A stretch of 64,000 nucleotides of DNA from Pseudomonas sp. EpS/L25 (GTDB taxonomy: Bacteria; Pseudomonadota; Gammaproteobacteria; Pseudomonadales; Pseudomonadaceae). Shown here piece by piece: positions 25,755 through 34,377 of the stretch. The stretch spans positions 186,326 through 250,325 of the forward strand of contig NZ_LNUP01000011.1 of the NCBI RefSeq assembly GCF_001512295.1, in the 5' to 3' direction. The notes below the pieces were generated by a model. That model had not been told where the DNA came from. It did no database searches and saw nothing but the letters and a program-made list of their open reading frames with translations. Every line of letters starts with the position of its first letter. Within the stretch, counting starts at the first letter, position 1. Made by a program: the position numbers and the translations under genes.

Positions 25755-26711
25755 TCAGCGCAGCCGCTGCACCGCGGCGACGATACCGGCGGCATCGATG
25801 CCGTGCTTGGCGCGGGTCGGTCCGCGGGCACCGGCGGACGCATACTCGCCATCGGCGATGCCCAGGCGGATCAGTGGCACGCCCAGCGCGGCCTCGGCCA
25901 TGACCTCGGCGACCAGGCTGCCCACCCCGCCGTTGGCGTTGTGCTCTTCCACCGTGACCACCCCACCGCGAGCGGCGCAGAGGGCTTCCAGCAGCACCTG
26001 GCGCTGCAGCGGACGGATCGACGACAGATTGATCACCTGGGCGCTGATGCCCTGCTCGGCCAGCAGTCGGGCGGCGTCCACCGCCTCGTGGACCACCGAG
26101 CCCAGGGCCACCAGGCTGACGTCATGACCCTGGCGCAGCACGTCGACCTGACCGGGGACGAAGCGGTAGTCGGGACCGTGCAGATCGGGCAGCGCCTTGC
26201 CGTCCAGGCGGACATAGACCGGGCCGTCATGGGCCAGGGCGTGCTCGACGATCTGCCGACACTCGCTGCCATCGGCCGGCGCATAGATTTCCACGTTGCC
26301 GAAGCCGCGCATCACGGCGATGTCGTCCAGGCTGTGGTGGGTGCTGGCCAGGGGACCGTAGCTGGCCCCGGCGTTGAGGCCGAACATCTTGACGTTGGAC
26401 CTGTTGTAGCAGACGTCCACCTTGACCTGTTCATTGGCCCGGGAGATCAGGAAGGGCGCGGCGTTGCAGGTCACCGCCACCTTGCCGGCGAGGCCCAGGC
26501 CGGCGGCCACCCCGACCAGGGTCTGTTCGGCGATGCCGACGTTGACCAGGCGCTCGGGGAAGCGTTTGACGAAGGGGCCGATCTTGGCCGTGGAGGTGGA
26601 ATCGCTCACCACCGGCACCAGGTCGACGCCGGCGTCCACCGCGGCGATGAAGGCCTCGACCATGACGCTGGCGAGATGGGCTTCGCCCGGGGTCTGGGTA
26701 TCAGTGGCCAT
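25755..26711 (-). CDS. Transketolase, C-terminal subunit
   Basis: A 318-residue protein with the pyrimidine-binding domain (residues about 10-170, VNVGIAEQTLVGVAAGLGLAG with the catalytic Glu, and FGLNAGASYGPLASTHHSLDD) and the C-terminal transketolase domain (about 185-310). It pairs with the preceding gene, which encodes the TPP-binding half. Two-subunit transketolases are common in sugar catabolic clusters and are not frameshift products. The genes overlap by 11 bp, which suggests equal expression. The enzyme should cleave the ketose-phosphate made by the kinase downstream. A repeat separates it from the kinase gene. Confidence 0.88.
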   Translation of the reverse strand: MATDTQTPGEAHLASVMVEAFIAAVDAGVDLVPVVSDSTSTAKIGPFVKRFPERLVNVGIAEQTLVGVAAGLGLAGKVAVTCNAAPFLISRANEQVKVDVCYNRSNVKMFGLNAGASYGPLASTHHSLDDIAVMRGFGNVEIYAPADGSECRQIVEHALAHDGPVYVRLDGKALPDLHGPDYRFVPGQVDVLRQGHDVSLVALGSVVHEAVDAARLLAEQGISAQVINLSSIRPLQRQVLLEALCAARGGVVTVEEHNANGGVGSLVAEVMAEAALGVPLIRLGIADGEYASAGARGPTRAKHGIDAAGIVAAVQRLR

Positions 26712-27537
26712 GGTCGAGCTCCTCCAGTGCAGCGGCGATCTCGTCGCCCTTGGGCACCCGGTGGTGCCATTCGGGTTTGCCCTCGATGAAGGAAACCCCC
26801 TTGCCTTTCACGGTGTTGGCGATCAGCACCTGGGGCTGGCCGCGGTGTTCGCGCAGCGCCTCCAGGGTTTCCACCAGTTGGGCGACGTCGTTGCCGTCGC
26901 ACTCGACCACATGGAAGCCGAAGGCGCGCCATTTCTCGGCCAGGGGCTCCAGCGGCAGGATCTCCGCGGTGGGGCCGGCCAGTTGCAGGCGGTTGTGGTC
27001 GACGATCACCGTGAGATTGTCCAGCCGGTACTTGGCGGCGGTGAGGGCCGACTCCCAGTTGGAGCCTTCGCCCAGTTCGCCATCGCCGGTCAGCACATAG
27101 ACGCGGCGCGGGCTGCCATCACGCTGGGCGGCCAGGGCGATGCCGGTGGCCACGGGCAGGCCGTGGCCCAGGGCGCCGGTATTGAGCTCGATGCCGGGGG
27201 TCTTCTGCCGCACCGGATGGCCCGGCAGGTGGGAGTCGAAGTGCTGGTAGGTGTCGAGCCATTCCGGCGGGAAATAGCCGGCTTCGGCCAGGCAGCAGTA
27301 GAGGCCGCCCACGCCATGGCCCTTGCTCTGGATGTAGATGTCGCGCCGGGGATCGGCGAGGCGTTCCGGTGCGACGTCGAGCAGGCGAAAGTAGAGGGTG
27401 GCGAGGATGTCGGTCTCCGACAGATCGGCCCCGGTGTGGCCGCCGGCGGGCGAGGCGGCGTTGAGCTGGATGACGCGCCGGCGGATCAGCCGGGCCTTCT
27501 CGCGAATCTGCGCGACGTCGTACTGGAACGGATTCAT
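26701..27537 (-). CDS. Transketolase, N-terminal (TPP-binding) subunit
   Basis: A 278-residue protein with the thiamine-diphosphate domain: GGHTGADLSETDILATLYF near residue 32, SKGHGVGGLYCCLAE near 70, GALGHGLPVATGIALA near 120 and the GDGELGEGSNWESALTA...DHN TPP/Mg motif near 150-180. It is the first gene of a minus-strand operon with the second transketolase subunit and the FGGY kinase. The start is the ATG at 27537. The promoter lies in the 351-bp gap shared with the divergent ABC transporter operon, so both arms are probably co-regulated. Confidence 0.88.
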   Translation of the reverse strand: MNPFQYDVAQIREKARLIRRRVIQLNAASPAGGHTGADLSETDILATLYFRLLDVAPERLADPRRDIYIQSKGHGVGGLYCCLAEAGYFPPEWLDTYQHFDSHLPGHPVRQKTPGIELNTGALGHGLPVATGIALAAQRDGSPRRVYVLTGDGELGEGSNWESALTAAKYRLDNLTVIVDHNRLQLAGPTAEILPLEPLAEKWRAFGFHVVECDGNDVAQLVETLEALREHRGQPQVLIANTVKGKGVSFIEGKPEWHHRVPKGDEIAAALEELDHGH

Positions 27538-27607
27538 CAGGCGACCCCCTCGGGTATCCGAAGCTGCGATGGAGCAGACGCCTGCCGAGGTTTCAGTGGG
27601 CGTCTTA

Positions 27608-27834
27608 TGAATATTTATTCGTCACTGAAAATATATTTATCATTTAGACCCCATTCCGGGAGGTCGTCAATAGCCATCGACGGACCTCGTTCGGCTGCTC
27701 GAGCGGGTAGGATGGGCGGCTGGCAAAAGGATTGCCGAACGCATCGCCTTCCGGAGGACGTAACCAAAAGGCGCTTGACTTCCATTCGGAACAGGCGGAG
27801 TCTGAATTAAAAATCAGGCACGCATAAATATTCA
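27608..27834. promoter_or_regulatory. Divergent promoter region with a matched inverted operator pair
   Basis: TGAATATTTAT at 27608-27618 recurs exactly in inverse orientation at 27824-27834 (ATAAATATTCA). Each lies about 55-70 bp from one of the divergent start codons. AT-rich motifs in otherwise GC-rich DNA, one per operon, suggest operators for the SorC-type regulator of the island. The rest of the 351-bp gap holds no gene. Confidence 0.5.
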
Positions 27835-27888
27835 GGCGAGCCGTCACAAGAACACTCACTACAAAAACAATAACCCCAGGAGAAGCTC

Positions 27889-28884
27889 GTGGACGCCAAA
27901 GCCCCGACCGCCTCGCCACCCGCCAAGCCCCTCGCCCGTCTGGCCTTGCGCCTGCCGCGCAACATCGGCGGCCCGCTGATCGGGCTGGCGCTGCTGATCG
28001 CCGTGTTCTCCTTCGCCTCGGAGTACTTCTTCTCCGTGCGCAACGCCCTCAACATCCTCGATCAGGTGACGGTGCTCGGCATCCTCGCCATTGGCATGAC
28101 CCTGGTCATCGTCATCGGCGGCATCGACCTCTCGGTGGGCTCGGTGTTGGCCTTCGCCATGATGCTGCTCGGCTGGCTCTACCAGGACATCGGCTGGCCC
28201 CTGGGGCTGGCGATTCCGGCCGCCATCCTCGGCGGCCTGGTCTGCGGCCTGGTCTCGGGACTGCTCATCGCCAGGGCGCGGCTACCCGCCTTCATCGCCA
28301 CCCTGACCATGATGTCGGTGGCCCGCGGCCTGGCCAACATCCTCACCGATGGACGCCAGATCGTCGGCTTCCCGGACTGGTTCACCAGCCTGGCCACGGT
28401 GCGCCACTTCGGCTTCCTCTCGGTCACCGTCGGGCTGTTCCTGCTGATGCTGCTGGTGGCCTGGGTGTTCCTGCGCTTTCGCGCCGGTGGCCGCAACCTC
28501 TACGCCATGGGCGGCAGCGCCGAGGTGGCGCGGTTGTCGGGCATCAAGGTGCGCACCCTCACCGTCTGGATCTATGCCCTGAGCGGCGCCCTGGCGGGCC
28601 TGGCCGCGGTGGCCATGGCAGCGCGCCTGGACTCGTCCCAGCCCAGCGCCGGCCTGTCCATGGAGCTGGATGCCATCGCCGCGGTGGTGATCGGCGGCGC
28701 CAGCCTCAGCGGTGGCGTCGGCAGCGTCGGCGGTACCCTGGTGGGCGTGCTCATCATCGGCGTGCTGCGCAACGGCCTGAACCTGCTAGGGGTCTCGCCC
28801 TTCGTGCAGCAAGTGGTCATCGGCATCGTCATCGCCCTCGCCGTCACCCTGGACACCCTGCGCCGCCGTAACGGGCAGCGCTAG
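27889..28884 (+). CDS. Ribose-type sugar ABC transporter permease
   Basis: A 331-residue RbsC-family permease with about nine hydrophobic segments. The motif LVIVIGGIDLSVGSVLAFA near residue 75 is diagnostic for the ribose/xylose/AI-2 class, and NLYAMGGSAEVARLSGIKVR near 203 is the typical cytoplasmic loop. It starts with GTG, supported by AGGAG eight bases upstream. It leads the plus-strand arm of the island, ahead of the binding protein and ATPase. The order permease-binding protein-ATPase is unusual for this class, where the ATPase often comes first or second. Confidence 0.88.
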   Translation: MDAKAPTASPPAKPLARLALRLPRNIGGPLIGLALLIAVFSFASEYFFSVRNALNILDQVTVLGILAIGMTLVIVIGGIDLSVGSVLAFAMMLLGWLYQDIGWPLGLAIPAAILGGLVCGLVSGLLIARARLPAFIATLTMMSVARGLANILTDGRQIVGFPDWFTSLATVRHFGFLSVTVGLFLLMLLVAWVFLRFRAGGRNLYAMGGSAEVARLSGIKVRTLTVWIYALSGALAGLAAVAMAARLDSSQPSAGLSMELDAIAAVVIGGASLSGGVGSVGGTLVGVLIIGVLRNGLNLLGVSPFVQQVVIGIVIALAVTLDTLRRRNGQR

Positions 28885-28940
28885 GTCCGATCCGCTTCGT
28901 CTCGTCACCGCAGTACAACAATAACAACGGAGTGCCATCC

Positions 28941-29873
28941 ATGCTGACCCCCAAGAAGCTGTTGCTCAGTACCCTGTTCGCCGCCATCACCTGCACCGGC
29001 GCCCTCAATGCCCAGGCCAAGGAACTCACCGTGGGCCTGGCCGTGGCCAACCTGCAGGCCGACTTCTTCAACCAGATCAAGCAGGCCGTCGAGGCCGAGG
29101 GCAAGGCCAAGGGCATCAAGGTCATCACCGTGGACGCCCAGGGCAACTCGGCGACCCAGGTCAACCAGATCCAGGACCTGATCACCCGCCAGGTCGACGC
29201 CCTGATCTACATCCCGGCCGGCGCCACCGCCGCCGGTGTCCCGGTGAAGGCGGCCAAGGCCGCCGGCATCCCGGTGGTGGCGGTGGACCGCAACGCCCCC
29301 GATGCGCCGGGTGACACCTTCATCGCCAGCGACAGCGTCGCCGCCGCCCGCACCCTGGCCGAGTACGTCGGCAAGGTCACCGGCGGCAAGGGCCGCGTCG
29401 CCATCCTCCAGGGCCAGATCGGCACCACTCCGGAGAACGACCGCGCCAAGGGCTTCGCCGAAGGCCTGGCCACCTTTCCCGAGCTGAAGGTAGTGGCCCA
29501 GCAGCCCGCCGAATGGGCCCAGGACAAGGGCTTCGCCGTGGCCCAGGACATGCTCCAGCGCGATCCCAACATCACTGTCTTCTTCGGTCGCGCCGACGCC
29601 ATGGCCCTGGGCGCCGCCCAGGCGGTCAAGGTGGCCAACCTCGATCATCCGGTGACCGTCGTCGGCTTCGACGGCGACGTGGCCGGGCTCAAGGCCGTGG
29701 CTGCCGGCACCCTGTCCGCCACCATGACCCAGCAGACCCGCAAGATGGGCCGCATGGCCCTGGAATCGGCCGTGGCGCTCAAGGAAGGCAAGCAACTGCC
29801 CAAGGAGCAGCTGCAGGAGGCGATCCTGACCACCAAGGAGAATGTCGCCCCCTTCATCGAGAACCACCCGTAA
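28941..29873 (+). CDS. Ribose-type sugar-binding periplasmic protein
   Basis: A 310-residue binding protein of the Peripla_BP_4 family. Residues 1-28 are a signal peptide (cleavage after AQA). The mature part shows KELTVGLAVANLQADFFNQI, the ATQVNQIQDLITRQVDALIYIPAGA block, and DRNAPDAPGDTFIASDS. It binds the sugar or polyol for the ABC importer. I preferred the ATG at 28941 over a GTG nine bases earlier because the GGAG site fits it. Repeat copy E starts at its stop codon. Confidence 0.87.
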   Translation: MLTPKKLLLSTLFAAITCTGALNAQAKELTVGLAVANLQADFFNQIKQAVEAEGKAKGIKVITVDAQGNSATQVNQIQDLITRQVDALIYIPAGATAAGVPVKAAKAAGIPVVAVDRNAPDAPGDTFIASDSVAAARTLAEYVGKVTGGKGRVAILQGQIGTTPENDRAKGFAEGLATFPELKVVAQQPAEWAQDKGFAVAQDMLQRDPNITVFFGRADAMALGAAQAVKVANLDHPVTVVGFDGDVAGLKAVAAGTLSATMTQQTRKMGRMALESAVALKEGKQLPKEQLQEAILTTKENVAPFIENHP

Positions 29874-29998
29874 CCACGATCTGCTGCCCGTCGGCCAACC
29901 GGCGTTGAACCCCGCTGCGGACTGCTCGTTTACTACGTGTAAACGCCGCGTCCTCAGAGGGGTTCGACTGGGTTGGCTCCAGCTCGCGAGATCGTGTC
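29874..29998 (+). repeat. Inverted-end repeat element, copy E
   Basis: About 125 bp directly after the binding-protein stop codon: CACGATCTGCTGCCCGTCGG on the left, CTCGTTTACTACGTGTAAACGC in the middle, and CCAGCTCGCGAGATCGTG on the right. The inner CACGATC/GATCGTG ends are perfect, but the outer AACCTGTT sequence is missing. It separates two genes of one ABC operon. Confidence 0.7.
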
Positions 29999-30060
29999 GG
30001 CTCCCGCATCAGGTGCTTCCCGCGTGGGAGGCATCGTTCAAGCTCTCCCTCGGAGGCCCC

Positions 30061-31566
30061 ATGTCCGTCGTCATGCCCCTGGAACAGCCCGCAGCCCTCA
30101 GCCTGAGAAACATCGGCAAGAAATACGCCGGCATCGAGGTGCTGGCCGGCGTGGACGTCGACATCCAGCCGGGTGAGGTCCTGGCCCTGCTCGGCGAGAA
30201 CGGCGCCGGCAAGTCCACCCTCTCGTCGATCATCGCCGGCCTGGTACCGCCCGAAGCCGGCGGGCGCATGACCTGGCTGGGACGGGACTACGCCCCGGAT
30301 TCCCCCGGCGCCGCCCTGGCCGCCGGCATCGGCCTGATCCACCAGGAAATCCGCCTGCTGCCGGAGCTGACCATCGCCGAGAACATGTTCGTCGGTCGCC
30401 TGCCCATGCGCGGCGGCCGTATCGATCGCACCTTCATGGAAACCGAGGCCCAGCGCCAGCTGGATCGCCTGGGCCTGAAGGTACCCGCCACGCGCACCGT
30501 GGCCGGCCTCAGCGTGGCCGCCCAGCAGCTGGTGGAGATCGCCAAGGCGCTGACCCTCAAGGCGCGCCTCCTGATCCTCGACGAGCCCACCGCGGCCCTC
30601 GGCGGGGAAGAAACCGAGTTGCTGTTCGCCCAGGTCGAGCGCCTCAAGGCCGAGGGCGTCTCCTTCATCTACATCAGCCATCGCCTGGAAGAGATCGCAC
30701 GGATCGCCGACCGGGTGCTGGTCCTGCGCGACGGTCGCCAGATCGCCCTGCACGCCACCGCCCAGGTGCCGGTGCGGCAACTGGTGGAAGAGATGGTCGG
30801 CCGCAGCGTGGAGCGCATCTTCCCGGCCATGGCCGCCCCCGCCGCCCGTGAGGTGCTCAGGGTCCGGGGCCTCAACTGTCGCGAGATGCCGCTCAAGGAC
30901 ATCGACTTCAGCGTGCGCGCGGGCGAAGTGTTCGGCGTGGCCGGGGTGGTCGGCGCGGGGCGTACCGAGCTGGTCCGCGCCATCGCCGGCGCCGCCGAGC
31001 AGGTCACCGGCGAACTGGTGCTGGAGGGCCAGGCCTGTCGCTTCGCCAGTCCCTACGACGCCATCCACGCCGGCATCGTGCTGGTCCCCGAGGATCGCAA
31101 GCAGCAGGGTGTGGTGGTCGACCATGCTATCGAGGAAAACCTCATCTATGGCAACACCGACCTGCTCGCCGCCGGTGGCTGGGTCTCCCCCGGCGGCCTG
31201 CGCGCCTTCGCCCGCAAGGCGGTGGCGCGGCTCGGCGTGAAGGGCCAGCCGGAACAGGCCATCGCCGCCCTCTCGGGTGGCAACCAGCAGAAGGTGATCA
31301 TCGCCAAGTGGCTGGCGCGCAATCCCAAGGTCTTCATCCTCGACGAGCCCACCCGCGGCATCGACGTCGGCGCCCGCGCCGCCATCTACCAGGTGATCGC
31401 CGAACTGGCGGCCACCGGCATGGCGGTGATCGTGGTCAGCTCGGATCTCGACGAGGTCCTCGGCCTGTCGCACCGGGTCATGGTGATGAGCCGTGGCCGG
31501 CAGATGGGCATTCTGGAACGTGAACAGGCCACTCCGGTGGCCGTGATGGAATTGGCTACCGCCTGA
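30061..31566 (+). CDS. Ribose-type sugar ABC transporter ATPase (two nucleotide-binding domains)
   Basis: A 501-residue RbsA/XylG-type ATPase with two ABC domains. The first has Walker A GENGAGKST near residue 45 and Walker B LLILDEPTAALGG near 171. The second has a degenerate Walker A (GVVGAGRTEL), as usual in this family, with signature LSGGNQQK near 406 and Walker B VFILDEPTRGID near 425. It starts at the ATG with a CGGAGG site. A frame reaching 29842 exists but crosses the repeat. It drives uptake by the permease and binding protein upstream and is followed 14 bp later by the first dehydrogenase gene. Confidence 0.9.
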   Translation: MSVVMPLEQPAALSLRNIGKKYAGIEVLAGVDVDIQPGEVLALLGENGAGKSTLSSIIAGLVPPEAGGRMTWLGRDYAPDSPGAALAAGIGLIHQEIRLLPELTIAENMFVGRLPMRGGRIDRTFMETEAQRQLDRLGLKVPATRTVAGLSVAAQQLVEIAKALTLKARLLILDEPTAALGGEETELLFAQVERLKAEGVSFIYISHRLEEIARIADRVLVLRDGRQIALHATAQVPVRQLVEEMVGRSVERIFPAMAAPAAREVLRVRGLNCREMPLKDIDFSVRAGEVFGVAGVVGAGRTELVRAIAGAAEQVTGELVLEGQACRFASPYDAIHAGIVLVPEDRKQQGVVVDHAIEENLIYGNTDLLAAGGWVSPGGLRAFARKAVARLGVKGQPEQAIAALSGGNQQKVIIAKWLARNPKVFILDEPTRGIDVGARAAIYQVIAELAATGMAVIVVSSDLDEVLGLSHRVMVMSRGRQMGILEREQATPVAVMELATA

Positions 31567-31580
31567 CTAGGAGTTTTCCC

Positions 31581-32345
31581 ATGCGTCTCTTCGATCTCGG
31601 CGGCCAGACCGCCTTCGTCACCGGTGCCGGCAGCGGCATCGGCCAGGCCATCGCCGTCGGTCTCGCCGAGGCCGGTGCCCAGGTGGCCTGCTTCGACCTG
31701 CCCGGGAGCCGCGACCTGGCCGGTACCGTCGAGCGTATCCAGGCCCACGGCCGCCGTGCCCTGGCCCTGGAAGGCTCGGTGACCAGCGCCGCCGATCTCG
31801 AGGCCGCCGTGGCCCGCACCGAGGCCGAACTTGGCCCCCTGAGCCTGGCCGTCAACAGCGCCGGCATCGCCAACGCCCAGGCCGCCGAAGAGCTGGAGCT
31901 GGAGCGCTGGCAGCGCATGCTCGACATCAACCTCACCGGGGTGATGCTCAGCTGCCAGGCCCAGGCCAGGGTCATGCTGCCGCGTGGTCGCGGCGCCATC
32001 GTCAACATCGCCTCCATGTCCGGCAGCATCGTCAACCGCGGCCTCCTGCAGGCGCACTACAACACCTCCAAGGCCGGGGTCATCCACCTGACCAAGAGCC
32101 TGGCGATGGAGTGGGCCGAGCGCGGCATCCGGGTCAATTGCATCAGCCCCGGCTACACCGCCACGCCCATGAACACCCGCCCCGAGGTGGCCGAGCAAGT
32201 GAAGATCTTCGAGCAGACCACCCCGCTGGGCCGCATGGCTGAGGTGGAGGAAATGGTCGGTCCGGCGATCTTCCTCTGCAGCCCGGCCGCGTCCTTCTGC
32301 ACCGGGGTCGATCTGATCGTCGATGGTGGTTTCGTCTGCTGGTAA
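31581..32345 (+). CDS. SDR-family dehydrogenase, polyol-type (1)
   Basis: A 254-residue short-chain dehydrogenase. The Rossmann motif TGAGSGIG is at residues 14-21 and NSAG near 90. The catalytic Ser lies in IASMSGSIVN, and YNTSK gives the Tyr-x-x-x-Lys pair near 154-158. The C-terminal PLGRMAEVEEMVGPAIFLCS and VDGGFVCW resemble threitol/arabinitol/xylitol-type dehydrogenases. It probably oxidises the imported sugar alcohol to a ketose with NAD(P). TAGGAG lies before the ATG, and the gene follows the ABC ATPase closely. Confidence 0.83.
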   Translation: MRLFDLGGQTAFVTGAGSGIGQAIAVGLAEAGAQVACFDLPGSRDLAGTVERIQAHGRRALALEGSVTSAADLEAAVARTEAELGPLSLAVNSAGIANAQAAEELELERWQRMLDINLTGVMLSCQAQARVMLPRGRGAIVNIASMSGSIVNRGLLQAHYNTSKAGVIHLTKSLAMEWAERGIRVNCISPGYTATPMNTRPEVAEQVKIFEQTTPLGRMAEVEEMVGPAIFLCSPAASFCTGVDLIVDGGFVCW

Positions 32346-32399
32346 CAACCCGCTGGCGATCACGCGCGCCGGATCGCCAACCGCTCTAGGAGGTTTCAC

Positions 32400-33200
32400 G
32401 TGGAACGTCGCTTCGCAGGTCAAACCGTGGTCATCACCGGCGGCTGCCGGGGTATCGGCGAAGGGATCGCCGAGCGCTTCGGTCGTGAGGGCGCCAACCT
32501 GGTGCTGGTATCCAACGCCGAGCGGGTGTACGCCACCGCTGCACGCCTGGCTGCAGACACCGGCGCCGAGGTGCTGCCGCTGGTGGTGGACATCACCGAT
32601 GAGGCGGCGGTGGCCGACCTCTATGCCCAGGCCGAGGCGCGCTTCGGTCGCATCGACGTCTCGGTGCAGAACGCCGGGATCATCACCATCGACGCCTTCG
32701 ACCGCATGCCACGCGAGGACTTCGATCGCATCCTGCAGGTCAACACCACCGGCGTCTGGCTGTGCTGCCGCGAGGCGGCCAAGCGCATGGTCGCCGCCGG
32801 ACGTGGCGGACGCCTGATCAACACCAGCTCCGGCCAGGGTCGCCAGGGCTTCATCTACACGCCGCACTATGCGGCGAGCAAGATGGGCGTCATCGGCATC
32901 ACCCAGAGTCTGGCCCACGAACTGGCGCGCCACGGCATCACGGTCAACGCCTTCTGCCCCGGCATCATCGAAAGCGAGATGTGGGACTACAACGACCGGG
33001 TCTGGGGCGAGATCCTTTCCACTCCGGAAAAGCGCTACGGCCAGGGCGAACTGATGCGCGAATGGGTCGGCAACATCCCCATGAAGCGCGCCGGCACCCC
33101 CGCCGACGTGGCCGGCCTGGTGGCCTTCCTCGCCTCGGCGGACGCCGCCTATATCACCGGCCAGGCGATCAATGTGGACGGTGGCCTGATCATGTCTTGA
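32400..33200 (+). CDS. SDR-family dehydrogenase, polyol-type (2)
   Basis: A 266-residue short-chain dehydrogenase starting with GTG behind a strong AGGAGGT site. Its motifs are TGGCRGIG at 14-21, QNAG near 92, the catalytic Ser in NTSSGQGRQG, and YAASK near 158-162. The long substrate loop (IIESEMWDYNDRVWGEIL) is typical of sorbitol/mannitol/galactitol 2-dehydrogenases of this superfamily. Together with the first SDR it suggests either two substrates or two successive oxidation/epimerisation steps. A hairpin 12 bp after the stop codon may end the operon. Confidence 0.83.
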   Translation: MERRFAGQTVVITGGCRGIGEGIAERFGREGANLVLVSNAERVYATAARLAADTGAEVLPLVVDITDEAAVADLYAQAEARFGRIDVSVQNAGIITIDAFDRMPREDFDRILQVNTTGVWLCCREAAKRMVAAGRGGRLINTSSGQGRQGFIYTPHYAASKMGVIGITQSLAHELARHGITVNAFCPGIIESEMWDYNDRVWGEILSTPEKRYGQGELMREWVGNIPMKRAGTPADVAGLVAFLASADAAYITGQAINVDGGLIMS

Positions 33201-33211
33201 TCGCCACCCCG

Positions 33212-33241
33212 GGACGCCAGGCCGCAAAAGCCTTGGCGTCC
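33212..33241 (+). terminator. Hairpin after the ABC/dehydrogenase operon
   Basis: GGACGCCAGG pairs with CCTTGGCGTCC over a 9-nt loop, 12 bp after the second dehydrogenase. There is no T-run. It separates the operon from the regulator gene, which has its own 170-bp leader. Confidence 0.45.
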
Positions 33242-33374
33242 AGCGGAGGCTGAGGGAAAATAGCGGGAAAATGCGTCTTTCTAACAGGTAAGTGCCCGCT
33301 TTTTCGCACTTCGTCATGGCCAGGCCGGCCCGGCGACCCTGGGCGCAACCTAGCCGCTGGTACCGGGAATCTGG

Positions 33375-34325
33375 ATGAGTAACCTCGAAGAACAACGCCT
33401 GCTGACCAAGATCGCCTCCCTCTACTACGAAGAAGGGCTCAAGCAGTCGCAGATCTCCGAACAACTCGACCTGTCGCAATCCTTCGTCAGCCGCGCCCTG
33501 AGCCGGGCGCTCAAGGAAGGCATCGTCCGCATCTCGGTGCAGCGACCGCGCAACTTCCATCTGGAACTGGAGCGCCAGCTGCAGCAGCGCTACGGCATTC
33601 GCCAGGCCATCGTCGTCGAGCCCACCGGCGACGACGAAGAGGCCATCAAGCAGGCCATCGGCTCGGCCGCCGCCCACTACCTGGAAACCAGCGTCACCGA
33701 AAAGGACCACATCGGGATCTCTTCCTGGAGCTCCACCATCCGCGCCATGGTCGGCCACATGCATCGCGGCAGCAGCCGCCAGGGCGCGACCGAGGTGGTG
33801 CAACTGCTCGGCGGGGTCGGCAACAAGGGCGCCTTCGAGGCCACCCTGCTGACCCAGCAACTGGCCAACCTGCTGGGTTGCCCGGCCTATCTGCTGCCGT
33901 CGCAGAGCATCGAGCAGTCCCCGGAGAGTCGCCAGCGCATCCTGCGGCTGGACGAGGTCCGCGAGGTCACCGAGCGCTTCGCCCGGCTCACCGTGGCCCT
34001 GGTCGGCATCGGCGAGCTGGAGCCTTCGCAGCTGCTGCGCAACAGTGGCAACTACCACGGTGAAGCCATGCTGGAAGTGCTCGCCGCCCGTGGCGCGGTG
34101 GGGGACATCTGCCTGAGGTACTTCGACGCCCAGGGCCGCCCGGTGCTGGACGAGAGCGAGGAAACCGTGGTCTCGGTGGACCTGCCGCAACTGCTCGAGA
34201 TCGACCGCGTCGTCGGTCTCGCCGGTGGCCTACGCAAGGTCAACGCCATCCGCGGCGCCCTGCAGGGCGGCTACCTGGATGTGCTGGTGATCGATCTGCG
34301 CACCGCGCTGGCCCTGGTGCCCTGA
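33375..34325 (+). CDS. SorC/DeoR-type sugar-binding transcriptional regulator
   Basis: A 316-residue regulator. The N-terminal HTH (about 8-55) contains LYYEEGLKQSQISEQLDLSQ and SFVSRALSRAL. The rest is the Sugar-bind domain (PF04198), which binds a phosphosugar, with GISSWSSTIRAMV near 115 and VVGLAGGLRKVNAIRGAL near 278. It lies at the end of the catabolic island and is its obvious regulator; the TGAATATTTAT pair in the divergent promoter is a candidate operator. Its own start has only a weak ribosome site. Confidence 0.87.
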   Translation: MSNLEEQRLLTKIASLYYEEGLKQSQISEQLDLSQSFVSRALSRALKEGIVRISVQRPRNFHLELERQLQQRYGIRQAIVVEPTGDDEEAIKQAIGSAAAHYLETSVTEKDHIGISSWSSTIRAMVGHMHRGSSRQGATEVVQLLGGVGNKGAFEATLLTQQLANLLGCPAYLLPSQSIEQSPESRQRILRLDEVREVTERFARLTVALVGIGELEPSQLLRNSGNYHGEAMLEVLAARGAVGDICLRYFDAQGRPVLDESEETVVSVDLPQLLEIDRVVGLAGGLRKVNAIRGALQGGYLDVLVIDLRTALALVP

Positions 34326-34349
34326 GCCTGCCGCGCAGCTGATTCGACC

Positions 34350-34369
34350 CGGGAAGCCGCGGCTTCCCG
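34350..34369. terminator. Palindromic hairpin between convergent genes
   Basis: CGGGAAGCCGCGGCTTCCCG is a perfect 20-bp palindrome between the ends of the SorC gene and the chemoreceptor. It could act as a bidirectional terminator, although no T-tract flanks it. Confidence 0.45.
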
Positions 34370-34377
34370 AACGCGGC

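Noticed and set aside
25755-27537. The two transketolase genes as a single frameshifted gene
   Set aside because: Two-subunit transketolases are common; each part begins with a sensible ATG, they overlap by 11 bp, and the first shows a normal C-terminus.
31386-34190. A 934-codon open frame on the minus strand
   Set aside because: It runs antisense through the ABC ATPase, two SDR genes and the SorC gene. Its His/Gly/Asp-rich translation is typical of the antisense of GC-rich genes.
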